Assembly: GCA_002995645.1 (NCBI GenBank)
Contig: PUHO01000016.1
Location: 32,499 to 77,976, forward strand
Source: SAR324 cluster bacterium
Lineage (GTDB): Bacteria > SAR324 > XYD2-FULL-50-16 > HCM1
DNA length: 45,478 bases
Direction of reading: 5' to 3'
Part shown: piece by piece, positions 33,285 through 41,460 of the stretch
How the letters are laid out: each line of letters starts with the position of its first letter
Numbering within the stretch: the stretch's first letter is position 1
Translations under genes and position numbers: made by a program
Notes under the pieces: generated by a model
What the model saw: the letters and a program-made list of their open reading frames with translations, nothing else
Database searches by the model: none
What the model was told of the DNA's origin: nothing

Positions 33285-36200
33285 ATGATACTTTGGGGCA
33301 AACAAGGTTTTAGTATTAAACAAGTCAATAATTGTTTTTTAGAAGTATATTTATCATGGAAAGATCTTCCTTGTATTAATATTGAAAAAGAATATTTTAT
33401 TGTAGAAGCAAGACCGGAAGGCAACCTGCCTTCTTTATGGGGCAAACCAACTGATAGCAAAACGCCAATCCATTTTACTTTACAAGAAAACCTACCTTAT
33501 AAACTCTATCTTTGGGTTTTTCCTTTTTTTACTTATAAAGTAACCTCGCCTTTACCAGCGTTACCACATGTTGATTTAACACAACAAACACAGCAATACT
33601 ATAATCTAGTTTGGAATAACCTCCCAGAGTCAACAAAAACAACGCAATATACTATATACTTAGATAATGAATTAGCAACAACACTAAAGCAATACGATTT
33701 ACCAAGCTTTTCCTATGCAAAGCAAATAAAAACTATTGCCTTATACGATAAAGAAGATCTTCTTTTTAAGGTAGAAACAAACGTACATAAAGGCTACGTT
33801 GTTTGTTCGATTCCATTTGAAACGCAATATAATGCGCCAATACTTTATTTTTCAGAAAAAACGTCGTCAATCAATAAAAAAACCTTACGTGCTACCATTC
33901 CACCTTCTTATAATCTAGACAAACAATATCAAAAAGCATTACAAGAAAAATTCCCAAAACAAGACGGCAGCACTGTTATAGGAGAATGGTATTTTTATGA
34001 AAATAATAAACTATTGCAAAAGCAAAGAGGTTTTGGATACAAAACAACGCCGCCGCTACAAGCCTTTGCCATAGTTTGCAAAGAACAGGCAATCAATACT
34101 AAAGCAAATCAACAAATTACCTTAACGTTAGAAGTAACGTCAGCACATAGAGAATTATTTAAAAAACAAGTACTAAGTAAAACGATAGAAAATTTTGCAC
34201 AACAAGAAATCGTTGGTTTCTCATTGCAAGATATAGCGAAGGCAAAAGAAAAGATAATCCATATAGACAGTACTGTTATATGGGAAGAATGTTTCATAGA
34301 ATTAGTATTTTATATAGAAACAGAAAAACAAGCTTATGAGTTTTATCGTGAAATTGCTTTTGCAAACAAATGGGAATATATTCCGCAAGATGCCTATACA
34401 AACTATCACTGTGAATGGCGTTTACGAGATTTACAAGTAAAAGAAAACGAAGTTGGCTACCTTACAAGCTTGCCTTATTATGCAAACCCGTTTCCGCCAA
34501 GTATCACGTTAAAACCGTATAACGCACAATCAGCCTTAGTTTATTGGGAAATAACGCGACCCTACGTAGAATCGATGTTACAACAACAATGGAACGTTAC
34601 TATAGATCAAGTTGGTTTCTATGTGAAAGTACATGAAGAATATTGCGGACAAAGAACAAGAAGGCAAGACTTAGATTTTCATCTTATTGATTTACTTAAC
34701 GATTCGCAAAATGCGTATATCCCTCTAGAAGAAGGAAAAACTTTCAGCGCCGAACTTGTGGCAAGGCACTTCCAAGAAGAATTAGCACTTACTCCGGTAA
34801 GTTCTTTGTTAGTCATGCCAAAAGATATACATTCGCCACAACCGCCTTTAACATCACAAGTAAATAAACTAGAAGACCATTGGTTTCATCCTTCTCAAAA
34901 ACAAGTTTTACACAAACACCACCAGGATAATAAAAACAAAGCAAAAGTATTATTACATTTTCATATGCATACGCCGAATATGGTACGACTACAACCGTTC
35001 CGTTCGCCGTATATACAAAACAAACCCTGGCCAATACAAGATGCAAATCAAGCAGAAGTATTCAATCCGCCAGGTGAATGGATTATGAAAAATTGTCTTG
35101 ATTCGTGGATTCCATTATTACAAACTTTTCGCAGATTAGCTTTTAAAGGCATTGATTTTCAAATAAGTATAGATATTTCGCCGCCTGTTGTGTATACGTT
35201 AATATCAAAACGGTTTCAAGATTTCTTTAGTCGCTACCTTGAAAGAACGTTATTATTTGCAAAAAGTAGATTAGCTTTATTAAAAGCAACAGGCGATTCA
35301 AAGCAAGCTATTGACGCAGCACAATGGTATATACAAACTATTTACGATAAAACTTGTTTTTATAAAGATGAAATCAAAAAAGATATTATTGGCGCTTTCA
35401 AGGAACTAGAAGCAAGCGGGCATATAGAAATTTCTACTTGTACGGCAACACATGGCATGAGTGGTTGTTTACAAAACAAACCGCTTGCCATACAACAGCA
35501 AATTGAAGTGGCTTACTATTATCATCAACAAGCTTTTAACGCACCGCCGCAAGGTATTTGGCTTGCTGAGAATTCTTTTTTCCCAGGAATAGAATCGTAT
35601 CTATCCGATATAGGGCTACATTATTTCTTTGCAGAAAACGAGGCTATTCTTTTTGGGAATCCATCACCGCAAAGTGGCGAACAAAATCCGGTTATCTTAC
35701 CTTCTTCGCAAATAGTTGCTTTTGGTCGCTCTAAAATAGGCAGGTATCAAGTTTGGGACGCTGACAAAGGGTATGCCGGACATAGTTCGTTTTGTGAATA
35801 TCATCATCGTCATTGGGGCTTGCCTCTTAAGCGAATCACGTCAAAAACAAGTGAAGATAAAGAATTTTATAACCCGGAAGAAGCAAAGCAAGTCGCTTTT
35901 TCGTTAGCACAAGATTTTTATCAAAAACTAGGACAAACAAGTCATGATATTAGTCAATTTCAATTACCAAACACACCTTTATTAACCTGTAGCTATGACG
36001 CTGAATTGTTTGGACATCATTGGTTAGAAGGACCTTTCTTTATTGAAGAATTAATCCGTGAAATATATCGCACTGACGCCACAATTGGTTTAACTACGCC
36101 GTCACACTATTTAGCTAATAATCCAACCTTACCGCAAAGCATGCCTAACCCGTCAACATGGGGAGACAATTCTTTACACGTACGTTGGACCGCACCGCCT

Positions 36201-36527
36201 GTTGCTTGGATTCAAAGGGAAATAGACAGGGCAATGCATATCTTAGATCATTACAAAAAACTAATAGAAAATCAATCTATTGATTCTAGCTTTCGTCCTT
36301 ATCTTGAACAAATGGCGCGCGAAATATTACGGGCGCAAAGCTCTGATTTAAGCTTTGTTATTCAATCCGGAAGTTTTGTTGAAGATATGCAAAGAGAAAT
36401 TTGTAAGTTCCTAGATTATTTTTATCAGTTAAAAACTTTCATTGATTCTAGAACGTATCAAGCTGATTTCCTTTCTTTTCGAGAATATGAAAACCCGTTA
36501 TTCCCGGATATGAAGCTTTTTGAATAA
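33285..36527 (+). CDS. Large GH57 protein with DUF4912 and N-terminal beta domains (glucan branching enzyme-like)
   Basis: Glycoside hydrolase family 57 enzyme, probably acting on alpha-1,4-glucan (glycogen), as a branching enzyme or 4-alpha-glucanotransferase. The 1080-aa protein has three parts. Residues 1 to about 395 are beta-rich and unrecognised. About 400-510 resembles DUF4912 (SITLKPYNAQSALVYWEITR). About 556-1080 is GH57. This opens with LHFHMHTPNM, has the expected nucleophile E762 in GIWLAENSFFPG and the expected acid/base D905 in CSYDAELFGHHWLEGPFFIE, and ends in a DUF1957-like helical part (LRAQSSDLSFVIQSG). No signal peptide, so cytoplasmic. It lies 15 bp after the YtfI-like gene. 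No glycogen synthase or phosphorylase gene is in the window. Confidence 0.85.
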   Translation: MILWGKQGFSIKQVNNCFLEVYLSWKDLPCINIEKEYFIVEARPEGNLPSLWGKPTDSKTPIHFTLQENLPYKLYLWVFPFFTYKVTSPLPALPHVDLTQQTQQYYNLVWNNLPESTKTTQYTIYLDNELATTLKQYDLPSFSYAKQIKTIALYDKEDLLFKVETNVHKGYVVCSIPFETQYNAPILYFSEKTSSINKKTLRATIPPSYNLDKQYQKALQEKFPKQDGSTVIGEWYFYENNKLLQKQRGFGYKTTPPLQAFAIVCKEQAINTKANQQITLTLEVTSAHRELFKKQVLSKTIENFAQQEIVGFSLQDIAKAKEKIIHIDSTVIWEECFIELVFYIETEKQAYEFYREIAFANKWEYIPQDAYTNYHCEWRLRDLQVKENEVGYLTSLPYYANPFPPSITLKPYNAQSALVYWEITRPYVESMLQQQWNVTIDQVGFYVKVHEEYCGQRTRRQDLDFHLIDLLNDSQNAYIPLEEGKTFSAELVARHFQEELALTPVSSLLVMPKDIHSPQPPLTSQVNKLEDHWFHPSQKQVLHKHHQDNKNKAKVLLHFHMHTPNMVRLQPFRSPYIQNKPWPIQDANQAEVFNPPGEWIMKNCLDSWIPLLQTFRRLAFKGIDFQISIDISPPVVYTLISKRFQDFFSRYLERTLLFAKSRLALLKATGDSKQAIDAAQWYIQTIYDKTCFYKDEIKKDIIGAFKELEASGHIEISTCTATHGMSGCLQNKPLAIQQQIEVAYYYHQQAFNAPPQGIWLAENSFFPGIESYLSDIGLHYFFAENEAILFGNPSPQSGEQNPVILPSSQIVAFGRSKIGRYQVWDADKGYAGHSSFCEYHHRHWGLPLKRITSKTSEDKEFYNPEEAKQVAFSLAQDFYQKLGQTSHDISQFQLPNTPLLTCSYDAELFGHHWLEGPFFIEELIREIYRTDATIGLTTPSHYLANNPTLPQSMPNPSTWGDNSLHVRWTAPPVAWIQREIDRAMHILDHYKKLIENQSIDSSFRPYLEQMAREILRAQSSDLSFVIQSGSFVEDMQREICKFLDYFYQLKTFIDSRTYQADFLSFREYENPLFPDMKLFE

Positions 36528-36565
36528 ATATTTAAATTAAATTTCAAAAAAAACTTATTTTACTC

Positions 36566-36594
36566 TTGCTAAAATGTATATTCTAGTTTAGACT
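36566..36594 (+). promoter_or_regulatory. Candidate promoter of the rpsB operon
   Basis: TTGCTA (36566-36571), 17 bp, TAGACT (36589-36594), within the 124-bp gap before rpsB; alternative -10 TATATT at 36577-36582. The -10 of either choice overlaps the inverted repeat at 36579-36600. rpsB itself has a strong AAAGGA ribosome site. Confidence 0.35.
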
Positions 36595-36600
36595 AGAATA
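36579..36600 (+). terminator. Hairpin before rpsB: terminator of the GH57 transcript or operator
   Basis: TATTCTAG-tttaga-CTAGAATA is a perfect 8-bp inverted repeat followed by the T-rich GTTTTATATTTT. It lies 52 bp after the GH57 stop, fitting a weak rho-independent terminator, but it also overlaps the likely rpsB -10 box. Confidence 0.45.
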
Positions 36601-36651
36601 GTTTTATATTTTATTAACTAATTTTTAATTATTAACTTATTAAAGGATACT

Positions 36652-37500
36652 ATGGCCGTTATTACTGTAAAAGAGCTATTTGAAAAAGGGGTACATCTTG
36701 GGCATCAGACCTATAAATGGCACCCGCGTATGAAAAATTATATATATGGAAAACAAGCAGGGATCCATATTATTGACTTAGTTCAAACACTACAAAAGCT
36801 TGAAGAAGCGTATAATTACGTTAATGAACTTTCCGCAAACGGTGGAAAAATTCTTTTTGTAGGAACTAAATTCCAAGCAAGAGAAATCATTTTTGAAGAA
36901 GCACAAAGAAGTAAAAACTTTTTTGTAAATCATCGCTGGCTTGGCGGTATGCTCTCTAACTTAAATACAGTAAAACAATCTATTAGCAAAATGCAAAAAT
37001 TAACGGCTCTAGCCGGTGAAAACGGCGAGTACGACGGCATTTTGAAAAAAGAAGCTATTTTATATGATAAGCAAAGAAAAAAATTAACTAACGTCCTAGC
37101 CGGGATACAACACATGCGTCGTCTTCCTTCGGCTTTATTCATTGTAGACATTATCCAAGAACATATTGCTGTGCAAGAAGCAAAAAAATTAGGTATTCCT
37201 ATTATTGCTCTTGTAGATACAAATTGCGATCCAAAAGATATAGATTTTCCAATCCCGTCTAATGACGATTCTGTTTTTTCTATTTCCTATATTACTAGTA
37301 TTATATCTTCCGCAGCCATTCAAGGACGTGCTATTTATGAATTACAAGCACAAAAAGAAGCTTCGGCAAAAGACAATAAAAATACGGCGGCTAGTGCAAA
37401 ACCGAAAGCTACGGAAGCAAAGCCAGTAACTAACGAAAAACCGGCAACAGAAGAAGCAAAACAAGAAACTAATACGACTAGCGAAGTAGCTAAATCATAA
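36652..37500 (+). CDS. rpsB: Small ribosomal subunit protein uS2
   Basis: 30S ribosomal protein S2, last to join the small subunit and partner of S1. The 282-aa protein has the usual start VKELFEKGVHLGHQTYKWHP, KMKNYIYGKQAGIHIIDL-type region, VGTKFQAREII, HRWLGGMLSNL and IPIIALVDTNCDP, the standard S2 blocks. A C-terminal tail of about 45 residues is low-complexity, rich in A, K, T and E, as in several deltaproteobacterial and other S2 proteins. It opens the rpsB-tsf-pyrH run, with an AAAGGA ribosome site 6 nt before the ATG. Confidence 0.97.
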   Translation: MAVITVKELFEKGVHLGHQTYKWHPRMKNYIYGKQAGIHIIDLVQTLQKLEEAYNYVNELSANGGKILFVGTKFQAREIIFEEAQRSKNFFVNHRWLGGMLSNLNTVKQSISKMQKLTALAGENGEYDGILKKEAILYDKQRKKLTNVLAGIQHMRRLPSALFIVDIIQEHIAVQEAKKLGIPIIALVDTNCDPKDIDFPIPSNDDSVFSISYITSIISSAAIQGRAIYELQAQKEASAKDNKNTAASAKPKATEAKPVTNEKPATEEAKQETNTTSEVAKS

Positions 37501-37559
37501 TTGTTTATATATAGATAATACGAAAATCACTAAAATATCTTAACATTTCAAGAGGAAAA

Positions 37560-38381
37560 ATGGCACAAATTACGGCAAGTCAAGTCAATGAACTACGTCG
37601 CCTTACTGACGCTCCTATGATGGCATGTAAAAAAGCGTTAACAGAAAGTGACGGCGATATGGAAAAAGCAAAAGAAATCCTACGCTTACAAGGAGCTGCG
37701 TCAGCAAGTAAAAAAGCAGGAAGAGACACAACTGAAGGCGCTTTTCAAGTAGCCAGTAACAAAGATAAGTTAAGTCTTGTTAAAATTGCTTGTGAAACAG
37801 ACTTTGTTGCTAGAAATGATGTTTTTAAAGATTTCTTAAAAGACTTAGCACAAAAAGCATTAACTGCAGATAGTGCAACGTTCATTGAATCTATGCAAGG
37901 AACAATTAACGATCTTATAGGAAAACTTGGAGAAAATATCAAAATTGCATCTAGCTTAGTTTGGGATATAGCTAGCAATAGCGTTCCCGGCTCCTACGTC
38001 CATTTTAATGGAAAAATTGGCGTTCTTGTAGAACTGGAATCTTCCGTTAATAACGAAGCAATACAAACGTTAGCAAAAGATATTGCTATGCATATTGCGG
38101 CTAATGACGTTAAAGCTGTTTCGTCTGACGATCTTGATCCTGCGGAAGTTGAAAAAGAAAAAGAATTCTTAATGAAACAAGCAAGGGATTCAGGCAAACC
38201 GGAAGCAATTATTGAAAAAATGATTGTTGGACGTTTACAAAAATACAAAAAAGAAATTTGTTTAGTAGATCAAAGTTTTGTTAAAGATCCTTCTATAACT
38301 ATTGAAGAACTAATTGCAAAAGTTGCAAAAGAGCAAAATGCGCAAATTAAAGTTCTTCGTTTTCATAAAGATCAACTGTAA
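37560..38381 (+). CDS. tsf: Elongation factor Ts
   Basis: Guanine-nucleotide exchange factor for EF-Tu. The 273-aa length is within the normal range. The N-terminal UBA-like domain with TDAPMMACKKALTESDGDMEKA is followed by the core motif KIACETDFVARNDVFKDF, which inserts next to the EF-Tu nucleotide site, and the MHIAANDVKAVSSDDL block. AGAGGA serves as ribosome site. It follows rpsB by 59 bp, the near-universal bacterial order, and is followed after 5 bp by pyrH. Confidence 0.97.
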   Translation: MAQITASQVNELRRLTDAPMMACKKALTESDGDMEKAKEILRLQGAASASKKAGRDTTEGAFQVASNKDKLSLVKIACETDFVARNDVFKDFLKDLAQKALTADSATFIESMQGTINDLIGKLGENIKIASSLVWDIASNSVPGSYVHFNGKIGVLVELESSVNNEAIQTLAKDIAMHIAANDVKAVSSDDLDPAEVEKEKEFLMKQARDSGKPEAIIEKMIVGRLQKYKKEICLVDQSFVKDPSITIEELIAKVAKEQNAQIKVLRFHKDQL

Positions 38382-38386
38382 GCCTC

Positions 38387-39088
38387 ATGGCTAAACAACG
38401 TATTTTATTAAAGCTAAGTGGTGAATACCTTGGCGGTGTGAAAGGGGTTTCTTTTGATAATGAAACCGTTCAGGCGCTTTGTATTGAACTCATCACTTTA
38501 GCTCAAAATCAATATGAAATCGGCATTGTCATTGGCGGAGGAAATTTTTTTCGCGGTGGAAGTGCCGAATCGTTAGAACGTAGTAAAGCCGATCAAATTG
38601 GCATGCTTGCTACCTGCATGAATAGCCTGTATCTTGAACAAATACTTTTATCAATGAATCAAAAAGTTTATTGTTCTTGCGCTATTGAAATGCCAAGAAT
38701 TATGCCTTTGTTTGACAAACGATCTGCTCTAGAAGCATTGCAACAAGGCAAAATTGCTATTTTTGCCGGTGGAACAAACAATCCGTTTTTCTCTACTGAT
38801 ACGGCGGCAACGTTGCGCGCTTTAGAAATAGAAGCTAATTTACTTATTAAAGCAACTAAAGTAAACGGGGTCTATACGAAAGATCCAATGAAACATAAAG
38901 ACGCTGTTTTAATTAAATCTATGTCTTTTGATGAAATGTTGCAAAAAGACTTAAAAGCAATGGATGCAACGGCAATTGCTCTTTGTCGTGAAAACAACCT
39001 TCCTATTGGCGTTGTAAATATCGCCACAAAAGGAGCTGTTTTACAGTTCTTACAGTCTAAAACAAACGGAACTTTTATACATACATAA
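38387..39088 (+). CDS. pyrH: Uridylate kinase
   Basis: Hexameric UMP kinase making UDP, of the amino-acid-kinase fold. The 233-aa protein shows LKLSGEYLGG (phosphate loop), IGIVIGGGNFFRGG, the UMP-site DQIGMLATCMNSLYLEQIL, FAGGTNNPFFSTDTAATLRALE and KATKVNGVYTKDPMKH. It follows tsf by 5 bp. The usual next gene, frr (ribosome recycling factor), is missing here, and trmFO takes its place 3 bp downstream. Confidence 0.97.
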   Translation: MAKQRILLKLSGEYLGGVKGVSFDNETVQALCIELITLAQNQYEIGIVIGGGNFFRGGSAESLERSKADQIGMLATCMNSLYLEQILLSMNQKVYCSCAIEMPRIMPLFDKRSALEALQQGKIAIFAGGTNNPFFSTDTAATLRALEIEANLLIKATKVNGVYTKDPMKHKDAVLIKSMSFDEMLQKDLKAMDATAIALCRENNLPIGVVNIATKGAVLQFLQSKTNGTFIHT

Positions 39089-39091
39089 TTT

Positions 39092-40402
39092 ATGACTCTA
39101 AACATTGCTATTATTGGCGGTGGATTAGCTGGAACAGAGATAGCTTGGCAATTTTTAAAAAAGGGGCATAAAGTTACACTTTTTGAAATGCGAAGTCAAG
39201 TTCCTACCCCTGCGCATAAAACAGAGCAATTAGCCGAACTCGTATGTAGTAATTCGTTTAAATCTACAGATATCACCACAGCACACGGCTTACTTAAAGC
39301 CGAACTGCAAATGGCGCACTCGTTACTACTTGAAACGGCTTATGTCACGCAAGTGCCGGCTGGTGGCGCTTTAGCAGTAGACCGCGTTGCTTTTTCTTCT
39401 CTAATTGAAGAAAAGCTATGTAAGCAACCTCTATTTACGCGTATACAACAAGAAATCACAAACCCGTATACATTACAAGACAAATATGACAAAATCATTA
39501 TTGCAACCGGTCCGTTAACCTCTCCTACGTTAAGCTCGTTCCTAGAACAAGAGCTTGGTAACGCGGCTCTTTACTTTTATGATGCAATTGCACCTAGTGT
39601 ATTTACTGATTCTATTGACTTTGATAAAGCTTTTTTTGCGGCAAGATATGACAAAGGGACAAAAGATTACATTAATTGTCCTTTAACGAAAAGTGAATAC
39701 TACGAATTCATTGAAGCCATTGAACAAGCGGAAAAAACGCCGTATCACGATTTTGAAAACAAAAAGCTTTTTGAAGGCTGTATGCCAATTGAAGAAATAG
39801 TAATGCGCGGCAAGGAAACGCTTGCTTTTGGACCGTTTCGCCCTGTTGGGCTTACTAATCCTCATTCAAGTGAAAAACCGTATGCCGTATTACAATTACG
39901 TTGTGAAAACAAAGCAAAAACAACCTATTCTTTTGTTGGTTGTCAAACGCGTATGACCTATACGGCACAAGCAAACGTCTTTAAACTCATTCCTGCTTTA
40001 GCAAACGCTTCTTTTGCTAGTTTTGGAAGTATGCATCGCAATACTTTCATTAATGCACCAAAACACCTCCAAGCTGATTTATCATGGAAGCAGCATTCTA
40101 ATATACATTTTATTGGACAAATTACCGGAGTAGAAGGGTATATGGAATCAGTGGCAACTGCCATATGGTGCGCTTTATCTATTGAACGACAAATAGCCAA
40201 TCAAGAACCACTACAACTTAACCCACAATCTATGATATGCGCTTTAATCCAACATACGCAAACCGAATCCTCTTCGTTCCAACCTAAGAATAGTACGTTT
40301 GGATTATTACCTAATCTTACGAAAAAAATCGCAAAAAAACAAAAACGCGCTATACAAGCTTACCAAGCTTTACGTGCTTGGAAACAAGTGATTTCTCTTT
40401 AA
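39092..40402 (+). CDS. trmFO: Folate/FAD-dependent tRNA (uracil-54-C5)-methyltransferase TrmFO
   Basis: Makes ribothymidine at position 54 of tRNA using methylene-tetrahydrofolate and FAD. The 436-aa protein has the FAD-binding GGGLAGTEIAWQFLKKGH (9-26), HKTEQLAELVCSNSFKS with the cysteine that carries catalysis, VPAGGALAVDR, PFRPVGLTNPHS, CQTRMTYTAQANVFKLIPAL and GQITGVEGYMESVATAI. This enzyme replaces SAM-dependent TrmA in many Firmicutes, Deltaproteobacteria and others. It starts 3 bp after pyrH. Its need for a folate cofactor links it loosely to folE elsewhere in the window. Confidence 0.96.
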   Translation: MTLNIAIIGGGLAGTEIAWQFLKKGHKVTLFEMRSQVPTPAHKTEQLAELVCSNSFKSTDITTAHGLLKAELQMAHSLLLETAYVTQVPAGGALAVDRVAFSSLIEEKLCKQPLFTRIQQEITNPYTLQDKYDKIIIATGPLTSPTLSSFLEQELGNAALYFYDAIAPSVFTDSIDFDKAFFAARYDKGTKDYINCPLTKSEYYEFIEAIEQAEKTPYHDFENKKLFEGCMPIEEIVMRGKETLAFGPFRPVGLTNPHSSEKPYAVLQLRCENKAKTTYSFVGCQTRMTYTAQANVFKLIPALANASFASFGSMHRNTFINAPKHLQADLSWKQHSNIHFIGQITGVEGYMESVATAIWCALSIERQIANQEPLQLNPQSMICALIQHTQTESSSFQPKNSTFGLLPNLTKKIAKKQKRAIQAYQALRAWKQVISL

Positions 40403-40696
40403 CCTAAACCAAGTTATTAACCTAAAAACTACTACAATTTAATATATGCTTTAAGCTAGCATATACACGTCAAATCTTCCTCTTTTCATTCTAAGAATAG
40501 CATTGCCTAGCTTAACGCAAAAAATACGATATCTAAGCTTACAGAGCTTTACTTATTTTCTTTTTAACCTATCCTCTTTTTCTGTTTAGTTATAGCTTAT
40601 TCATATCTTATTTAAATCTTATTGTCTTCCTTGTTTTTATTCATGTAAATTAGATATTCTATACAAAGTACATCTTTATTCATTATATAAAATACA
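40403..40696. other. Non-coding AT-rich interval after trmFO
   Basis: About 290 bp without a credible gene or tRNA. It holds the hairpin at 40443-40465 and, near the next gene, a weak promoter-like TTGTTT..TATTCT. Otherwise pyrimidine-rich on the plus strand with no structure I can name. Confidence 0.5.
40443..40465 (+). terminator. Hairpin 40 bp after trmFO
   Basis: TATATGCT-ttaagct-AGCATATA is a perfect 8-bp inverted repeat. It lies where the rpsB-tsf-pyrH-trmFO transcript should end, but no T-run follows directly, so it may act as a 3'-end stabiliser or a binding site rather than a classical terminator. Confidence 0.4.
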
Positions 40697-41032
40697 ATGC
40701 CTATTAACTTAGATAAAGAAAAATTAGTTTTAGACTCTAAGCTATTACATCATCTATTCGATCATATTCAAGATGACAATTTAAAAACAAATTTAGGTCT
40801 TATTAAAAAAGATCTTGACGCCATTATATATGGCAAGCCCCAAAGCTTAACTTACGAAGAGCTACTTGTTTCTATACAAACTTCTGTAGAAGAAATCAGC
40901 CAAAAAATATTGCTACTACAAGCAAAAACAGAAAAAACGCAACGTCTTGATCCAAAAACAGAACAACTAATGGAAACTATTGCAAAATGGCAACAAGATG
41001 TAGCATTGCTTTCTTATTTTAAGCAACGCTAA
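40697..41032 (+). CDS. Hypothetical helical protein
   Basis: A 111-aa protein of unknown function. It is charged, soluble and predicted all-helical by residue pattern: LVLDSKLLHHLFDHIQDD, then SYEELL-type region LTYEELLVSIQTSVEEISQK and a closing heptad-like helix ETIAKWQQDVALLSYFKQR. No cysteine pairs, signal peptide or membrane segment. No ribosome site precedes the ATG. It stands alone between trmFO and the convergent fluC gene (20 bp away). Supported as a gene by clean codon use and orientation, but not by any family I recognise. Confidence 0.6.
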   Translation: MPINLDKEKLVLDSKLLHHLFDHIQDDNLKTNLGLIKKDLDAIIYGKPQSLTYEELLVSIQTSVEEISQKILLLQAKTEKTQRLDPKTEQLMETIAKWQQDVALLSYFKQR

Positions 41033-41052
41033 ACGCATTCTTTGCTATATAT

Positions 41053-41448
41053 CTACCCCATTAGTTTTTGAGCAAGCCAAACACCTAGAGAAATAAAGAC
41101 AAACCCCAAAACAATTTGTCCAAACGTATAGATAAGAAAATGGATAAAAGTAACCTTTGCATTAGTTGAGTTCACAAGTCTTATCGCTTCTAGCATATAA
41201 GAAGAAAAAGTAGTATAACTCCCAAGAAATCCAACTAAAAGGAAATAGCGTAAATTTGTGTGAATGGGAATCGACTTAGTCAGTATAGTAGCGCTGAAAC
41301 CCATTATAAGTGTTCCTAACATATTAACGGAAAAAGTCTGTAAAGGTATTACAAAATTTTTCGCTAACTCACTAACAAATATTCCGGAAAGATAACGAGA
41401 AATCGCTCCCAAACATCCACCGATACCAACATATATAATAGGTAACAT
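41053..41448 (-). CDS. crcB: Fluoride channel FluC (CrcB)
   Basis: Dual-topology inner-membrane fluoride exporter that works as a dimer. The 131-aa protein has four hydrophobic segments and the family motifs GGCLGAISRYLSG, VNMLGTLIMGFSA and the channel motif GFLGSYTTFSSYMLEA, where the central-sodium and phenylalanine-box residues lie. A single copy implies a homodimer. It starts 12 bp after the outer-membrane-type gene on the same strand, so there is no room for a fluoride riboswitch directly in front. Confidence 0.93.
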   Translation of the reverse strand: MLPIIYVGIGGCLGAISRYLSGIFVSELAKNFVIPLQTFSVNMLGTLIMGFSATILTKSIPIHTNLRYFLLVGFLGSYTTFSSYMLEAIRLVNSTNAKVTFIHFLIYTFGQIVLGFVFISLGVWLAQKLMG

Positions 41449-41460
41449 AATTTTTAATCC

